A stretch of 64,000 nucleotides of DNA from Bacteroidota bacterium (GTDB lineage Bacteria > Bacteroidota > Bacteroidia > Chitinophagales > LD1), in the NCBI GenBank assembly GCA_947475165.1, contig CANJLD010000014.1:1-64000 (forward strand), written 5' to 3'. A model generated the notes under the pieces. It saw nothing but the letters and a program-made list of their open reading frames with translations, ran no database searches and was not told where the DNA came from. Below are positions 52,507-61,401 of this stretch, one piece after another (within the stretch, counting starts at the first letter, position 1; each line of letters starts with the position of its first letter). The translations under genes were made by a program, and so were the position numbers.

Positions 52507-52869
52507 ATGAAAAAAATAGTTCTCCTCCTTGCCATTATCACCATAACAATTTCTTCCTGCAAAAAAGAAACCCCGAATCCTGCGCAGAAAATTTACAAAG
52601 TTAAATATACCATGGTTTGCACCGACTGCGAGGTGATTTATGTTTCCGATACTCTCGGCACTCAATCTACCGCTTATCACCAAAACAGTTCATGGAGCTA
52701 TACTTTCAACGCCAAGGAAAATCAACAGCTTCTTTTTCTCGCGTATAATCAAAGTGCCAATCCGCAAGGAGTAACAGCTACCATTTTACTAAACGATTCG
52801 GTTCTCGCCACTCAAACAACATATTGTCCTTTCAACGGCTCCGCCTTTTGCGCTGATACCGCCCGCTAA
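52507..52869 (+). CDS. Small predicted lipoprotein
   Basis: A 120-residue lipoprotein: signal MKKIVLLLAIITITISSC with lipobox ISSC, then KKETPNPAQK. The mature part is strand-rich with paired cysteines (MVCTDCEVIYVSD near residue 37; TTYCPFNGSAFC near the end). No family recognised. It starts 24 bases after the esterase and ends at a clear terminator; a link with the esterase is possible but not shown. Confidence 0.75.
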   Translation: MKKIVLLLAIITITISSCKKETPNPAQKIYKVKYTMVCTDCEVIYVSDTLGTQSTAYHQNSSWSYTFNAKENQQLLFLAYNQSANPQGVTATILLNDSVLATQTTYCPFNGSAFCADTAR

Positions 52870-52892
52870 AATCATTCTTGAACACTTCTTTC

Positions 52893-52924
52893 AAATCCCT
52901 TTCGAGCAAAGGGATTTTTTATTT
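52893..52924 (+). terminator. Intrinsic terminator before lysS
   Basis: A 10-bp stem AAATCCCTTT / AAAGGGATTT (52893-52902 and 52908-52917) with loop CGAGC, followed by a T-rich tail (TTTATTTT). It ends the lipoprotein transcript 24 bases before lysS, so lysS has its own promoter inside or past it. Confidence 0.88.
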
Positions 52925-52947
52925 TCACGCTCCTTAAAAAATAAAGT

Positions 52948-54462
52948 ATGAGTCAGGAATTGAACGACCAGGAAATTGTTAGAAGAGAAAAACTCCAGAA
53001 GCTCAACGAGCTGGGTATTGATGCCTATCCCGCTGCTGCTTTCGAAGTAAACTGCAACTCACAACAAATTCTATCGGAGTATAACGATGTAGAAAAAAAC
53101 TTTCAGGATGTAAGCATTGCCGGAAGAATCATGAGCATCAACTCAAAAGGCAAAGTAACCTTCTTCAAAATTCAGGACCAGAAAGGAAAAATTCAGCTCT
53201 TTGTAAGCATCGATAATGTTTGCCCTGACGAAGACAAAACATTTTACACTTCTGTAGTAACCCACCTGCTCGACATTGGCGATTTTATTGGTGTAAAAGG
53301 CGAAGTGTTTATTACCAAGACCGGGGAAACTTCTATCCGCGTAAAACAAATGACCGTGCTTTCAAAAGCATTGCGTCCGTTACCGGTAGTAAAAGTTAAA
53401 GACGGTGAAACCTTCGATGCATTTTCAGATGTGGAATTGCGCTCGCGTCAGCGTTATGTTGACTTGGTGGTGAACCCTCATGTGCGCGAAACATTTATCA
53501 AGCGCACAAAAATGATTCAGACCATGCGCGATTTTTTGAATGAGCATGGCGCGATTGAAGTAGATACACCGGTACTGCAAAGTATCCCAGGTGGCGCTGC
53601 AGCGCGCCCGTTTACTACGCATCATAACGCGCTCGACATTCCTTTGTATTTGCGTATTGCCAACGAGCTCTACTTAAAGCGCCTAATAGTTGGCGGTTTC
53701 GATTGGGTATATGAGTTCAGCCGCAATTTTCGCAACGAGGGAATGGACCGCACGCACAATCCTGAATTTACCATCCTCGAATTTTACGTGGCATACAAAG
53801 ATTATTTCTGGATGATGGAATACACCGAGCAAATGCTCGAGAAAATTGCCATCACACTTCACGGCACCACCGATGTTCCTTGTGGCGATAAAACAATTTC
53901 TTTTAGAGCTCCTTTCAAGCGCGTGGCCATTTACGATGCCATAAAAGAACACACCGGTTTCGATGTAAGCCAAATGAACGAAGAGCAATTGCTCGATGTT
54001 TGCAAACAGCTTCACATTCAAACCGACAAGAGCATGGGCAAAGGAAAATTGATTGATGAAATTTTTGGCGGTAAGTGCGAAGGCAATTTTGTGGAGCCTA
54101 CTTTCATTATCGATTATCCGGTAGAGCTAAGCCCGCTTACAAAAAAACACAGAACCAAAGCCGGACTCGTAGAACGTTTTGAGTTGATGATAAACGGAAA
54201 AGAAATTGCCAACGCTTACAGCGAGTTAAACGACCCGCTCGACCAGCGCGCGCGTTTCGAAGAGCAAACACAATTGCAGGAACGCGGTGATGACGAAGCC
54301 ATGTTCATCGACCACGACTTCCTCCGCGCACTCGAATACGGCATGCCGCCAACATCCGGCATCGGCATTGGTATCGACCGGTTGGCAATGCTCATGACCA
54401 ATCAATCAACCATTCAGGAAGTTTTACTTTTCCCGCAGATGCGACCGGAGAATCCCGAATAA
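52948..54462 (+). CDS. lysS: Lysyl-tRNA synthetase, class II
   Basis: Charges tRNA-Lys. The 504-residue class II enzyme has the N-terminal OB-fold anticodon-binding domain (VSIAGRIMSINSKGKVTFFKIQDQKGKIQLF near residues 52-82) and the three class II motifs. Motif 1 is in MRDFLNEHGAIEVDTPVLQSIPGGA, motif 2 is FSRNFRNEGMDRTHNPEFT, and motif 3 is GIGIGIDRLAML near residue 475. Normal length. It is followed by a strong terminator. Confidence 0.98.
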   Translation: MSQELNDQEIVRREKLQKLNELGIDAYPAAAFEVNCNSQQILSEYNDVEKNFQDVSIAGRIMSINSKGKVTFFKIQDQKGKIQLFVSIDNVCPDEDKTFYTSVVTHLLDIGDFIGVKGEVFITKTGETSIRVKQMTVLSKALRPLPVVKVKDGETFDAFSDVELRSRQRYVDLVVNPHVRETFIKRTKMIQTMRDFLNEHGAIEVDTPVLQSIPGGAAARPFTTHHNALDIPLYLRIANELYLKRLIVGGFDWVYEFSRNFRNEGMDRTHNPEFTILEFYVAYKDYFWMMEYTEQMLEKIAITLHGTTDVPCGDKTISFRAPFKRVAIYDAIKEHTGFDVSQMNEEQLLDVCKQLHIQTDKSMGKGKLIDEIFGGKCEGNFVEPTFIIDYPVELSPLTKKHRTKAGLVERFELMINGKEIANAYSELNDPLDQRARFEEQTQLQERGDDEAMFIDHDFLRALEYGMPPTSGIGIGIDRLAMLMTNQSTIQEVLLFPQMRPENPE

Positions 54463-54476
54463 ATTTTCAAACCTTC

Positions 54477-54511
54477 AAAAAGCAACCCCATACAAAACGG
54501 GGTTGCTTTTT
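54477..54511 (+). terminator. Intrinsic terminator after lysS
   Basis: A 13-bp perfect stem AAAAAGCAACCCC / GGGGTTGCTTTTT (54477-54489 and 54499-54511) with a nine-base loop, 14 bases after the lysS stop. Confidence 0.93.
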
Positions 54512-54555
54512 CGTTTATATACAGATTAAGTAATTTGCCATCTCAAACAATTCAA

Positions 54556-56331
54556 ATGAACAAGCGAATCATTTTCTCCCTCATCTTCTCTTCTGCACTT
54601 CTCTTCAGCTTTGCACAAACAAAGCCCATCGATAAATCTTTCACACAGGAAGACTGGGACAAACTCAGCCAGCAGGCAAAAGATTCTATCAATAAAGAAC
54701 TGACCGCAAAATTCGAAGCAGCAAAAAAAGAATCTGCAAATGCCGATGAAGCAAACGCCAACCAGATTATTGACGAGGCCCTGAAAAACACAACCGGCAC
54801 CACCTCCCTCACCTTCACCAATTTCCCAAAGTCACAGTTGCGTGACGACATCACCAAATTCAAAAACCTCGAACAGTTCACCTGCACTAAATGCCGCGCG
54901 CTCCAGCTCAATATCCTTTTCAGCCAATTAGCCCAGCTTCCTAAACTCAAAAAACTAAACATCTCCGGTGGCGCGTATAAAATTCTTCCGGGCTCCATCC
55001 AAAAACTTTCTGCCCTCGAAGAACTCAACTTAAAAGACAACAACTTCACCACCCTGCCCGACTCATTCACCACCCTCAAAAACCTGCACATACTAAACCT
55101 CGAACACAACCCTTATTTATATGACGATGATGTTTTCGAACGCATTAAAAACCTCAGCGTCACCCAGCTTTATTTTTCCGCCAGCGGCTTACTCGAGCTC
55201 AACGACAAAATCGGGCAAATCAAAAGCCTTGTCATACTCGACCTTTCCGTAAACGACATCAAAACACTCCCCCCGTCTTTCAGCCAGCTCACCGGCCTTC
55301 AATACCTCAACCTCTCGCAAAACTTTAACCTCAACATCGCGCAGGTCATCACCGCCCTCGCCCCCATTCGCCAGTTAAACTACCTCGACATCAGCCAGTG
55401 CTTAATCCAAAGCCTCCCGCTCGACATCAGCAAACTCACCTCACTCCAAATTCTAAACCTCCGGGCAAATCAACTCACCTCCCTCCCCCTCACCTTCGGC
55501 TCCCTCACCAACCTCGAAGAGCTCGACCTCAGCTATCTCGAAATGGGAACCCGCATGAACAAAATCACCGAGCTCCCCCCTTCATTCAGCAGCTTCAAAA
55601 AACTCCGCCACCTAAACCTCGCGGGCAACCAATTGCAAAACCTCCCCGAAGGCTTTTCAGGCTTAACACAGTTAGAAGATTTAAACCTCAGCCTCAACAA
55701 ATTCACCGGCTTTCCGCCCCAGCTTACACAACTCACCGGTTTAAAATCATTAAACCTCGGCTTAAACGATGGAAGCTCCATTCCCCTCGCCATTGGCAAT
55801 TTAACCCAACTCGAATACCTCAACCTCGATGGAAACTTCTTCAACAAGCTCGACCGGAAAATAAAAACACTCCCGGCCGAAATCTGTCAGCTCAAAAACC
55901 TAAAAGTCCTTTCGCTTAAAGACAACGTAATCGAACAACTCCCCCCCTGCATCGGCAGCCTTTCAAAACTCCAAAAACTCGACCTCCGCGACAACCTCAT
56001 CACCTCCTTCCCCGCATCCTTCACCCAACTCATAAACTTAAACTGGCTCGACCTCAAGGCAAACGACTTCACCCAATTACCGGCAGACTTTCAAAACCTC
56101 ACCTCCCTAAAAGAGCTAAACCTCTCCATGAATCTCAAAATGAATTTCGAAGCCGAGAAGAATAAATTCTCTGCAATGAAACAATTAGAGTTCTTAGACC
56201 TCAGCTACAACAACATAACCAAAGAGCAAATCACACCACTCCGCGCTGCACTCCCAAACTGCAAAGTCATAAATTGGGACTACAGCAAAAGAACCTTGCC
56301 GCAACCAACAAACAGAAGAAACGAGAAATAG
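54556..56331 (+). CDS. Exported leucine-rich repeat protein
   Basis: A 591-residue protein with signal peptide (MNKRIIFSLIFSSALLFSFAQ), a charged helical segment (residues 22-80), and about nineteen leucine-rich repeats of the 23-residue bacterial pattern LxxLxxLxLxxNxLxxLPxx (for example LEELNLKDNNFTTLPDSFTT) running to the end. No type IX sorting domain is present; the last residues are polar (RTLPQPTNRRNEK). A periplasmic or surface protein for binding other proteins is likely. ATG 54556 is preferred because the upstream TTG adds no signal feature. The codon use is strongly C-rich and G-poor on the coding strand, unlike the neighbouring genes, probably from repeat expansion. It ends two bases before the convergent comEC stop. 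Confidence 0.85.
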   Translation: MNKRIIFSLIFSSALLFSFAQTKPIDKSFTQEDWDKLSQQAKDSINKELTAKFEAAKKESANADEANANQIIDEALKNTTGTTSLTFTNFPKSQLRDDITKFKNLEQFTCTKCRALQLNILFSQLAQLPKLKKLNISGGAYKILPGSIQKLSALEELNLKDNNFTTLPDSFTTLKNLHILNLEHNPYLYDDDVFERIKNLSVTQLYFSASGLLELNDKIGQIKSLVILDLSVNDIKTLPPSFSQLTGLQYLNLSQNFNLNIAQVITALAPIRQLNYLDISQCLIQSLPLDISKLTSLQILNLRANQLTSLPLTFGSLTNLEELDLSYLEMGTRMNKITELPPSFSSFKKLRHLNLAGNQLQNLPEGFSGLTQLEDLNLSLNKFTGFPPQLTQLTGLKSLNLGLNDGSSIPLAIGNLTQLEYLNLDGNFFNKLDRKIKTLPAEICQLKNLKVLSLKDNVIEQLPPCIGSLSKLQKLDLRDNLITSFPASFTQLINLNWLDLKANDFTQLPADFQNLTSLKELNLSMNLKMNFEAEKNKFSAMKQLEFLDLSYNNITKEQITPLRAALPNCKVINWDYSKRTLPQPTNRRNEK

Positions 56332-56333
56332 AT

Positions 56334-58550
56334 TTAGCTATTTGCTTTACTTAAATCTTGAATGTATGCACCTTGCGCATTTACATCCCAATATTTGATT
56401 TTCATTTTATCGCAATCTTTCTTCCAGTAATTTATTTGCCAAGGTTTGTTTGAAGAATCGAAAACTACTTCACCAAACTCAATCAGCTTTTTCAAATTCT
56501 CTAAATACACTTTTGGATTGTGCGATAGAATTACCAAGTCAACTTTCAGTTTTTGCCCCAATTCAAAATCATTTTTTTCCAAAGCAGAATCAACGACCAA
56601 AATTTTCTTTCCTTCAAATAATATCAATTTGCCTATTGGCAATTGTTTATGGCTTACCTGAGTTTCTTCCTTCACTCCGCAATCCCACCAATGATGTTTT
56701 ACGTGAAATAACATCGCGCTTTGGTCGTGCAATAATTTTTCATCAAAATCGGTCAACACTTTTCTTCCATCAATAAAAGCAATGGCTTTTTGCTTTGGAG
56801 TGCAGTAAACCACAATTTTCTTCTGTTGCGATTTTGTAATTCGCTCGTAAGAATAAAACGAACACAATCCGAATACAACGAGCAGCGATGCGATTAACCA
56901 TTTTACACTCCTGAGCCGCTTTTCCGTTAGCAGGCACAAAAGAAAAATTAAAAGATAGAGCAATCCCATTTCAAACATTGTAATGCTAATTCCTTGTATG
57001 AGTGCAAATGGAATGGAATCAATCCAGAAAATAAATTGATTTAATGTGCTCAGAAAGAAATTAAAGATACATCCGACAACTACGTTTACATAAGGAATAG
57101 TATCTACTAAAAATAATGTAGTGCCCGAAAACAAAACAAAATTACTCCACGGAATTACCACCAAGTTTGAGATAAGAAACAAGTTCGGAAACTGATGAAA
57201 GTAAAGTAAGCTAAGCGGGCAAGTGGCAATTTGCGCTGCAATAGAAACCGCAATTATTTGCCAGAAGAAGTCAACCACTTTTAGAAAAAACCAATACAAA
57301 TCATAACGCAGAAAATAAAATGGTTTCAAAAACCATTTCTGTTTTTTGTATTCCGGCTCACCGGGCAATCCAATAACCCATAACGCAGAAATTTTTGGTT
57401 GTATATAAATGATTCCGATTACAGCAAGATAACTCAAACGAAAACCAACTTCAGTTATAATAAATGGATTGAATAACATCAACAGCAATGCGCTTGCAAA
57501 AATGATGTTGTAAATATTTGTGTTCTTCGCCATCACTTTGCCAAATTGAATCATCGAGAACATCATAGCCGAACGAAGAACCGAAGGGCTTAAACCGGTA
57601 AGACAGGCATAAAACCAAATGAAAGTGATAATGCCAATTGCTTTGACGATTTGCGATTTTCTACCTTGCTTATCCATAAAACCAAATACAAAATTCAGCA
57701 TGATGAACATAATGCCTACATGCAAACCACTTACACTCAATACATGCAAAGCTCCTGAACTTGCGTAGGCGCGGGTAATTTCACCATTCATGTAATCGTT
57801 GTAGCCTAGCATAATAGCTGCGGCAACTGCTAAATCATTTTTATCAGCAACATGTTTAAGAATGATGGAAAGAAAATACTCGCGAATTCGATAAACCTTT
57901 GCCATCAGAAAATTTCCCTGATTGTTTTTTATGAGTTTCCAATCACCGGCTTTCAGAAAAGTTCGATGATAGATATTATGAAAGCTCTGATATAATTTAA
58001 AGCTGAATTCTTCCGGATTCTTCGGCTTATCAAACTCTTCAATCTTAGAATTGAAAACAATTACATCTCCGTAGTTTAAATCTGCATTGCTACTATCGCG
58101 CAACACATTTATTAAAATATTACCGGTGGTCTTTGTTGTAGTGCTTTTATTTTTTAGCTCTTCTACTTTAGCAACTACTGTTACAATTTTTGCTTTCTCT
58201 AAAGGTGGTTTAATAATTCGGGCAACAACAAAGGTTTCGTTGCCTGTATAGTTTTGAAAGTGAGTTTTAAAATTCTTATCGGCATAAAACCAAGTAAGCA
58301 CATAGCCAAACGAAATGACAAAAACAGATAGCGCAACTCCGTTTACTACTCGCAGTTTATAAACCCAAGTAATGTTTGTCAAAAAGCTGATGCCAGCAAC
58401 CGTTATGAACGAAATACTCAGTAAAAAGAGTACCGGCAACAAAACCTGTTGCGACAAATGCAAGTAATCAAAGCCAATTTCTATACTGATGCCTACAATC
58501 AAGGCAACTACAATTCGCATCATCGGTATTTGGCTCCAAAAATTTCTCAT
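56334..58550 (-). CDS. comEC: ComEC/Rec2 family DNA-uptake channel protein
   Basis: Predicted inner-membrane channel for transforming DNA, 738 residues. An N-terminal DUF4131-type domain with two helices and an OB-like strand region (NETFVVARIIKPPLEKAKIV) is followed by the competence domain with the family motif SGALHVLSVSGLHVGIMFIML near residue 255 and about eight membrane helices (LSPSVLRSAMMFSM; ALLLMLFNPFIITEVGF; ISIAAQIATCPLSL). The C-terminal 170 residues are a degraded beta-lactamase-like region: the expected HxHxDH is only seen as ILSHNPKVYLEN. In Bacteroidota ComEC this loss is common. A ComF-family gene lies 0.8 kb away on the opposite strand. Confidence 0.9.
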   Translation of the reverse strand: MRNFWSQIPMMRIVVALIVGISIEIGFDYLHLSQQVLLPVLFLLSISFITVAGISFLTNITWVYKLRVVNGVALSVFVISFGYVLTWFYADKNFKTHFQNYTGNETFVVARIIKPPLEKAKIVTVVAKVEELKNKSTTTKTTGNILINVLRDSSNADLNYGDVIVFNSKIEEFDKPKNPEEFSFKLYQSFHNIYHRTFLKAGDWKLIKNNQGNFLMAKVYRIREYFLSIILKHVADKNDLAVAAAIMLGYNDYMNGEITRAYASSGALHVLSVSGLHVGIMFIMLNFVFGFMDKQGRKSQIVKAIGIITFIWFYACLTGLSPSVLRSAMMFSMIQFGKVMAKNTNIYNIIFASALLLMLFNPFIITEVGFRLSYLAVIGIIYIQPKISALWVIGLPGEPEYKKQKWFLKPFYFLRYDLYWFFLKVVDFFWQIIAVSIAAQIATCPLSLLYFHQFPNLFLISNLVVIPWSNFVLFSGTTLFLVDTIPYVNVVVGCIFNFFLSTLNQFIFWIDSIPFALIQGISITMFEMGLLYLLIFLLCLLTEKRLRSVKWLIASLLVVFGLCSFYSYERITKSQQKKIVVYCTPKQKAIAFIDGRKVLTDFDEKLLHDQSAMLFHVKHHWWDCGVKEETQVSHKQLPIGKLILFEGKKILVVDSALEKNDFELGQKLKVDLVILSHNPKVYLENLKKLIEFGEVVFDSSNKPWQINYWKKDCDKMKIKYWDVNAQGAYIQDLSKANS

Positions 58551-58598
58551 GGATATTTCAAATTGCTTTTTAAATTTAAAAACGAAAATTTATTTACT

Positions 58599-59330
58599 GT
58601 GCTATCTCACATAAATATTTACGACCTCATTTTTATAGATATTGAAACTGTGCCTCAGTTCTCATCGCATGAACAATTGAGTTCTCCTATGAAAGAATTA
58701 TGGGCGACAAAACATTCCTTCTTAAAAACGGAAAATGAAACTTCAGAAGATGGCTATTTGAAACGTGCAGGAGTTTATGCTGAGTTTGCCAAAATCATTT
58801 GTATCAGTATCGGCTATTTTCGAGTAGATAAAGAAACCAAAACACGAACTTTTCGCATTAAATCATTCTCTGGTGACGATGAAAAAATCTTGCTTGAAGA
58901 ATTTGTTCAACTCATCGACAAAAATTTTGATTCGGACAGATTTCATTTCTGCGGACACAACATCCGAGAATTTGACATTCCATTCATCTGCCGCAGATTG
59001 CTCATCAATCACTTAAAATTTCCCGATATGCTTGATGTATCCGGCAAACGTCCATGGGAAATGTTTGATGTAGACACGCTTCAGCTTTGGAAATTTGGCG
59101 ATTACAAACATTACACTTCTTTAAAAATGTTGTCGGAAGTTCTTGGCATTCCAACTTCTAAAACAGATATAGAAGGAAAAGATGTTTGTCGTGTTTACTG
59201 GCAAGAGAAAGGTTTGGGGCGTATTACTGATTATTGTCAAAGAGATGTTATTGCTGTTGCTAGATTGTTGCTCCGATTTAAAGGCGATACTCAACCGCTA
59301 AATGATGATGAAATAATTTTTGTGAAATAA
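58599..59330 (+). CDS. Predicted 3'-5' exonuclease, PolB-like
   Basis: A 243-residue DnaQ/RNase H-fold nuclease of the PolB-like predicted exonuclease family. LIFIDIETVP near residue 9 supplies the first Asp-Glu pair (motif I), FCGHNIREFDIPFICRRL near 127 is motif II, and DYCQRDVIAVARLLLRF near 213 provides the last Asp (motif III). No ATG fits; GTG 58599 is chosen as it directly precedes the conserved first strand, while longer in-frame extensions run through the comEC promoter. Function is likely DNA repair or processing. The comF-type gene follows after five bases, so the two are co-transcribed. Confidence 0.8.
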   Translation: MLSHINIYDLIFIDIETVPQFSSHEQLSSPMKELWATKHSFLKTENETSEDGYLKRAGVYAEFAKIICISIGYFRVDKETKTRTFRIKSFSGDDEKILLEEFVQLIDKNFDSDRFHFCGHNIREFDIPFICRRLLINHLKFPDMLDVSGKRPWEMFDVDTLQLWKFGDYKHYTSLKMLSEVLGIPTSKTDIEGKDVCRVYWQEKGLGRITDYCQRDVIAVARLLLRFKGDTQPLNDDEIIFVK

Positions 59331-59335
59331 TTTTC

Positions 59336-60043
59336 ATGCTTTCTCTCATCAAAAACTATGCATCCGATTTATTCGGATTGTTTTATCCCGACATTTGTTT
59401 GGCTTGTTCAAGAAAATTATTGAAAGGAGAAAACGCTATTTGCTTTCGTTGCGTAGGCGAATTGCCACAAACAGAATATTGGTTGAATGCCGACAACAAA
59501 TTAATGAACCGGTTTAAAGGTCGTGTTGAACTGCAAAGTGCTGCAGCACTTTTTTACTTTAAACAAGATGGACCAGTGCAACACTTGCTGCACCAATTGA
59601 AATATCGCAACCGGCAAGAAGTAGGAGAGTTTATTGGGAAAATATTTGGAACAAAATTGAAAGAAGAAAATTCTATCATAAAAAATATTGATTTGATTGT
59701 GCCGGTTCCACTCCATTGGAAAAAATTAAAGTTGCGTGGCTACAATCAATGCGACCCGTTCGCACAAGGCTTATCCGAAGTGATGAATATTCCTTGGTCG
59801 TCAACAGCTATTGAAAGAACACACGAAAATATTTCACAAACCAAAAAGAAGCGATTCGATAGATACGGAAATGTGGCAGAAATTTTTTCTATATGCGATG
59901 AACAACAGCTAAAAGACAAACACGTTTTATTGGTTGACGATGTAGTTACAACCGGTGCCACTGCCGAGGCTTGTCTGCAAACAATTCTTAAAACTTCAGG
60001 CACCAAAGCCAGTTTTGCTTCTATTGCTGCTGCATCGCGATAG
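59336..60043 (+). CDS. ComF family phosphoribosyltransferase-like protein
   Basis: A 235-residue ComF-type protein. The N-terminal zinc-finger region has CLACSRKLL and AICFRCVGELP (residues 21-45), followed by the phosphoribosyltransferase fold with VPVPLHWKKLKLRGYNQCDPFA and the PRPP loop LLVDDVVTTGATAEAC near residues 199-214. ComF is needed for natural transformation in Haemophilus and Bacillus; its position next to comEC and a nuclease suggests a DNA-uptake/processing group. Ends before a 70-base stretch ahead of the serine hydrolase. Confidence 0.9.
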   Translation: MLSLIKNYASDLFGLFYPDICLACSRKLLKGENAICFRCVGELPQTEYWLNADNKLMNRFKGRVELQSAAALFYFKQDGPVQHLLHQLKYRNRQEVGEFIGKIFGTKLKEENSIIKNIDLIVPVPLHWKKLKLRGYNQCDPFAQGLSEVMNIPWSSTAIERTHENISQTKKKRFDRYGNVAEIFSICDEQQLKDKHVLLVDDVVTTGATAEACLQTILKTSGTKASFASIAAASR

Positions 60044-60126
60044 GGGACACTTCAGTTTTGATTGTTGATTTCCCTGTTTTTAATATCATTGTAACGCAAC
60101 ATATTTGAGCCTTTACGAGTAGAACC

Positions 60127-61359
60127 ATGTTGAACCGGAACTGTATTCATTTTATAGATGTGAAAACCTACTTACCTAAGGCTTGGGTATTTTCTGTTTT
60201 ACTGCTGCTAAGCGCGGCTGGTAATCAGCTATTTGCCACAGGCGAGAACACTTTACCTACAGAAAACTGTATAGAAGAAGAAGTTGCCCCTTTAACCTTA
60301 GAAGAAATTTTTTCGTTGCGTGTGCGTGAGCAAATAGATTCCTTCTACCGCAAGCGCGTAAAAAACGACCACTTCAACGGCTGCGTAATGGTCGCCAAAG
60401 ACGGCAAGCCCATTTACTCTGCGGCATTCGGCTATGGCAACCTTACTTTTAAAGATACCCTCAGCACACAATCTTCTATTCAATTGGCGTCTGTTTCAAA
60501 AACATTTACCAGCTCCGCCATCTTGCTTTTGGCAGAGCAGGGCTTCCTTTCCTTAGATGATTCCGTCCAAAAATACTTTCCCGATTTCCCGTATCATGGC
60601 ATCACCATTCGCCTGCTCTTAAGCCACCGCACCGGTCTACCCGATTATACCTATTGGGATAAAAGCTTTACCGGAACAAGTTCAGCTTACCTCACAAACG
60701 CAGGCTTAATGAATGTGCTGGCAACAAAAAAACCGCAAGTCCGCTGCAAGCCCGACCACATGTTCATTTACTGCAACACAAATTATGCAGTGCTGGCAAG
60801 TATTATTGAAAACGTTACCGGCATCAGCTACAAAAAATTCATGCACGATATTATTTTCTCTCCGCTCGGCATGCACGACACGTATGTGTTCTCACCGGAA
60901 GATGGTAATTGCTGCACCATCAGTTACGATTCTCGCGGAAGAGTTTGGAAAGATTGCGCAGCGGACGGAGTGGTGGGCGACAAAGGAATTTATTCTTCAG
61001 TAGAAGATATGCTGAAATGGGATAACGCACTGCGCACTGGCTTAATGTTGAACGAAGAAAGTTTAAACGAAGCCTACAAGCCGCGCAGCTTAGACCGGTA
61101 CTCTTTTGCAAAAGACAAGAACAGAAATTATGGCTACGGCTGGCGCATGACAAAGCAACCGGATAAAAGTTACATCATTTATCACAACGGCTTCTGGCAT
61201 GGAAGCAACAACGTTTTTGCCCGCGACTTAAACAACGGTTTCACCATCATTGTTCTCGGCAATAAATCGAACAATGCCAATTACTGGACTCAACCCATTT
61301 GGAATGCACTCGGACAGATGAAAAATCTGGAGAACATTGCCGAAACCGAATTGCAGTAA
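60127..61359 (+). CDS. Exported serine hydrolase, beta-lactamase/DD-peptidase-like (paralog 1)
   Basis: A 410-residue protein of the class C beta-lactamase / penicillin-binding protein fold. A signal segment (residues 16-36, WVFSVLLLLSAAGNQLFATG) is followed by the nucleophile SxxK at S122-K125 (LASVSKTFTSSAI), the YxN element at Y215-N217 (YCNTNYAVLAS) and the third motif as HNGFWHG near residue 356. This is the pattern of the family serine hydrolases/D-aminopeptidases, and its substrate is unknown. The gene is immediately followed by a paralog of the same structure, so the pair comes from duplication. Confidence 0.88.
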   Translation: MLNRNCIHFIDVKTYLPKAWVFSVLLLLSAAGNQLFATGENTLPTENCIEEEVAPLTLEEIFSLRVREQIDSFYRKRVKNDHFNGCVMVAKDGKPIYSAAFGYGNLTFKDTLSTQSSIQLASVSKTFTSSAILLLAEQGFLSLDDSVQKYFPDFPYHGITIRLLLSHRTGLPDYTYWDKSFTGTSSAYLTNAGLMNVLATKKPQVRCKPDHMFIYCNTNYAVLASIIENVTGISYKKFMHDIIFSPLGMHDTYVFSPEDGNCCTISYDSRGRVWKDCAADGVVGDKGIYSSVEDMLKWDNALRTGLMLNEESLNEAYKPRSLDRYSFAKDKNRNYGYGWRMTKQPDKSYIIYHNGFWHGSNNVFARDLNNGFTIIVLGNKSNNANYWTQPIWNALGQMKNLENIAETELQ

Positions 61360-61401
61360 CCGCGCTCCACCTCCGCAATCAATTTCTTTTAATTTGCCCA
61401 C

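Noticed and set aside
55398..55919. 173-residue proline/arginine-rich frame inside the LRR gene
   Set aside because: It is a +2-frame shadow created by the C-rich repeats; low-complexity and without family features.
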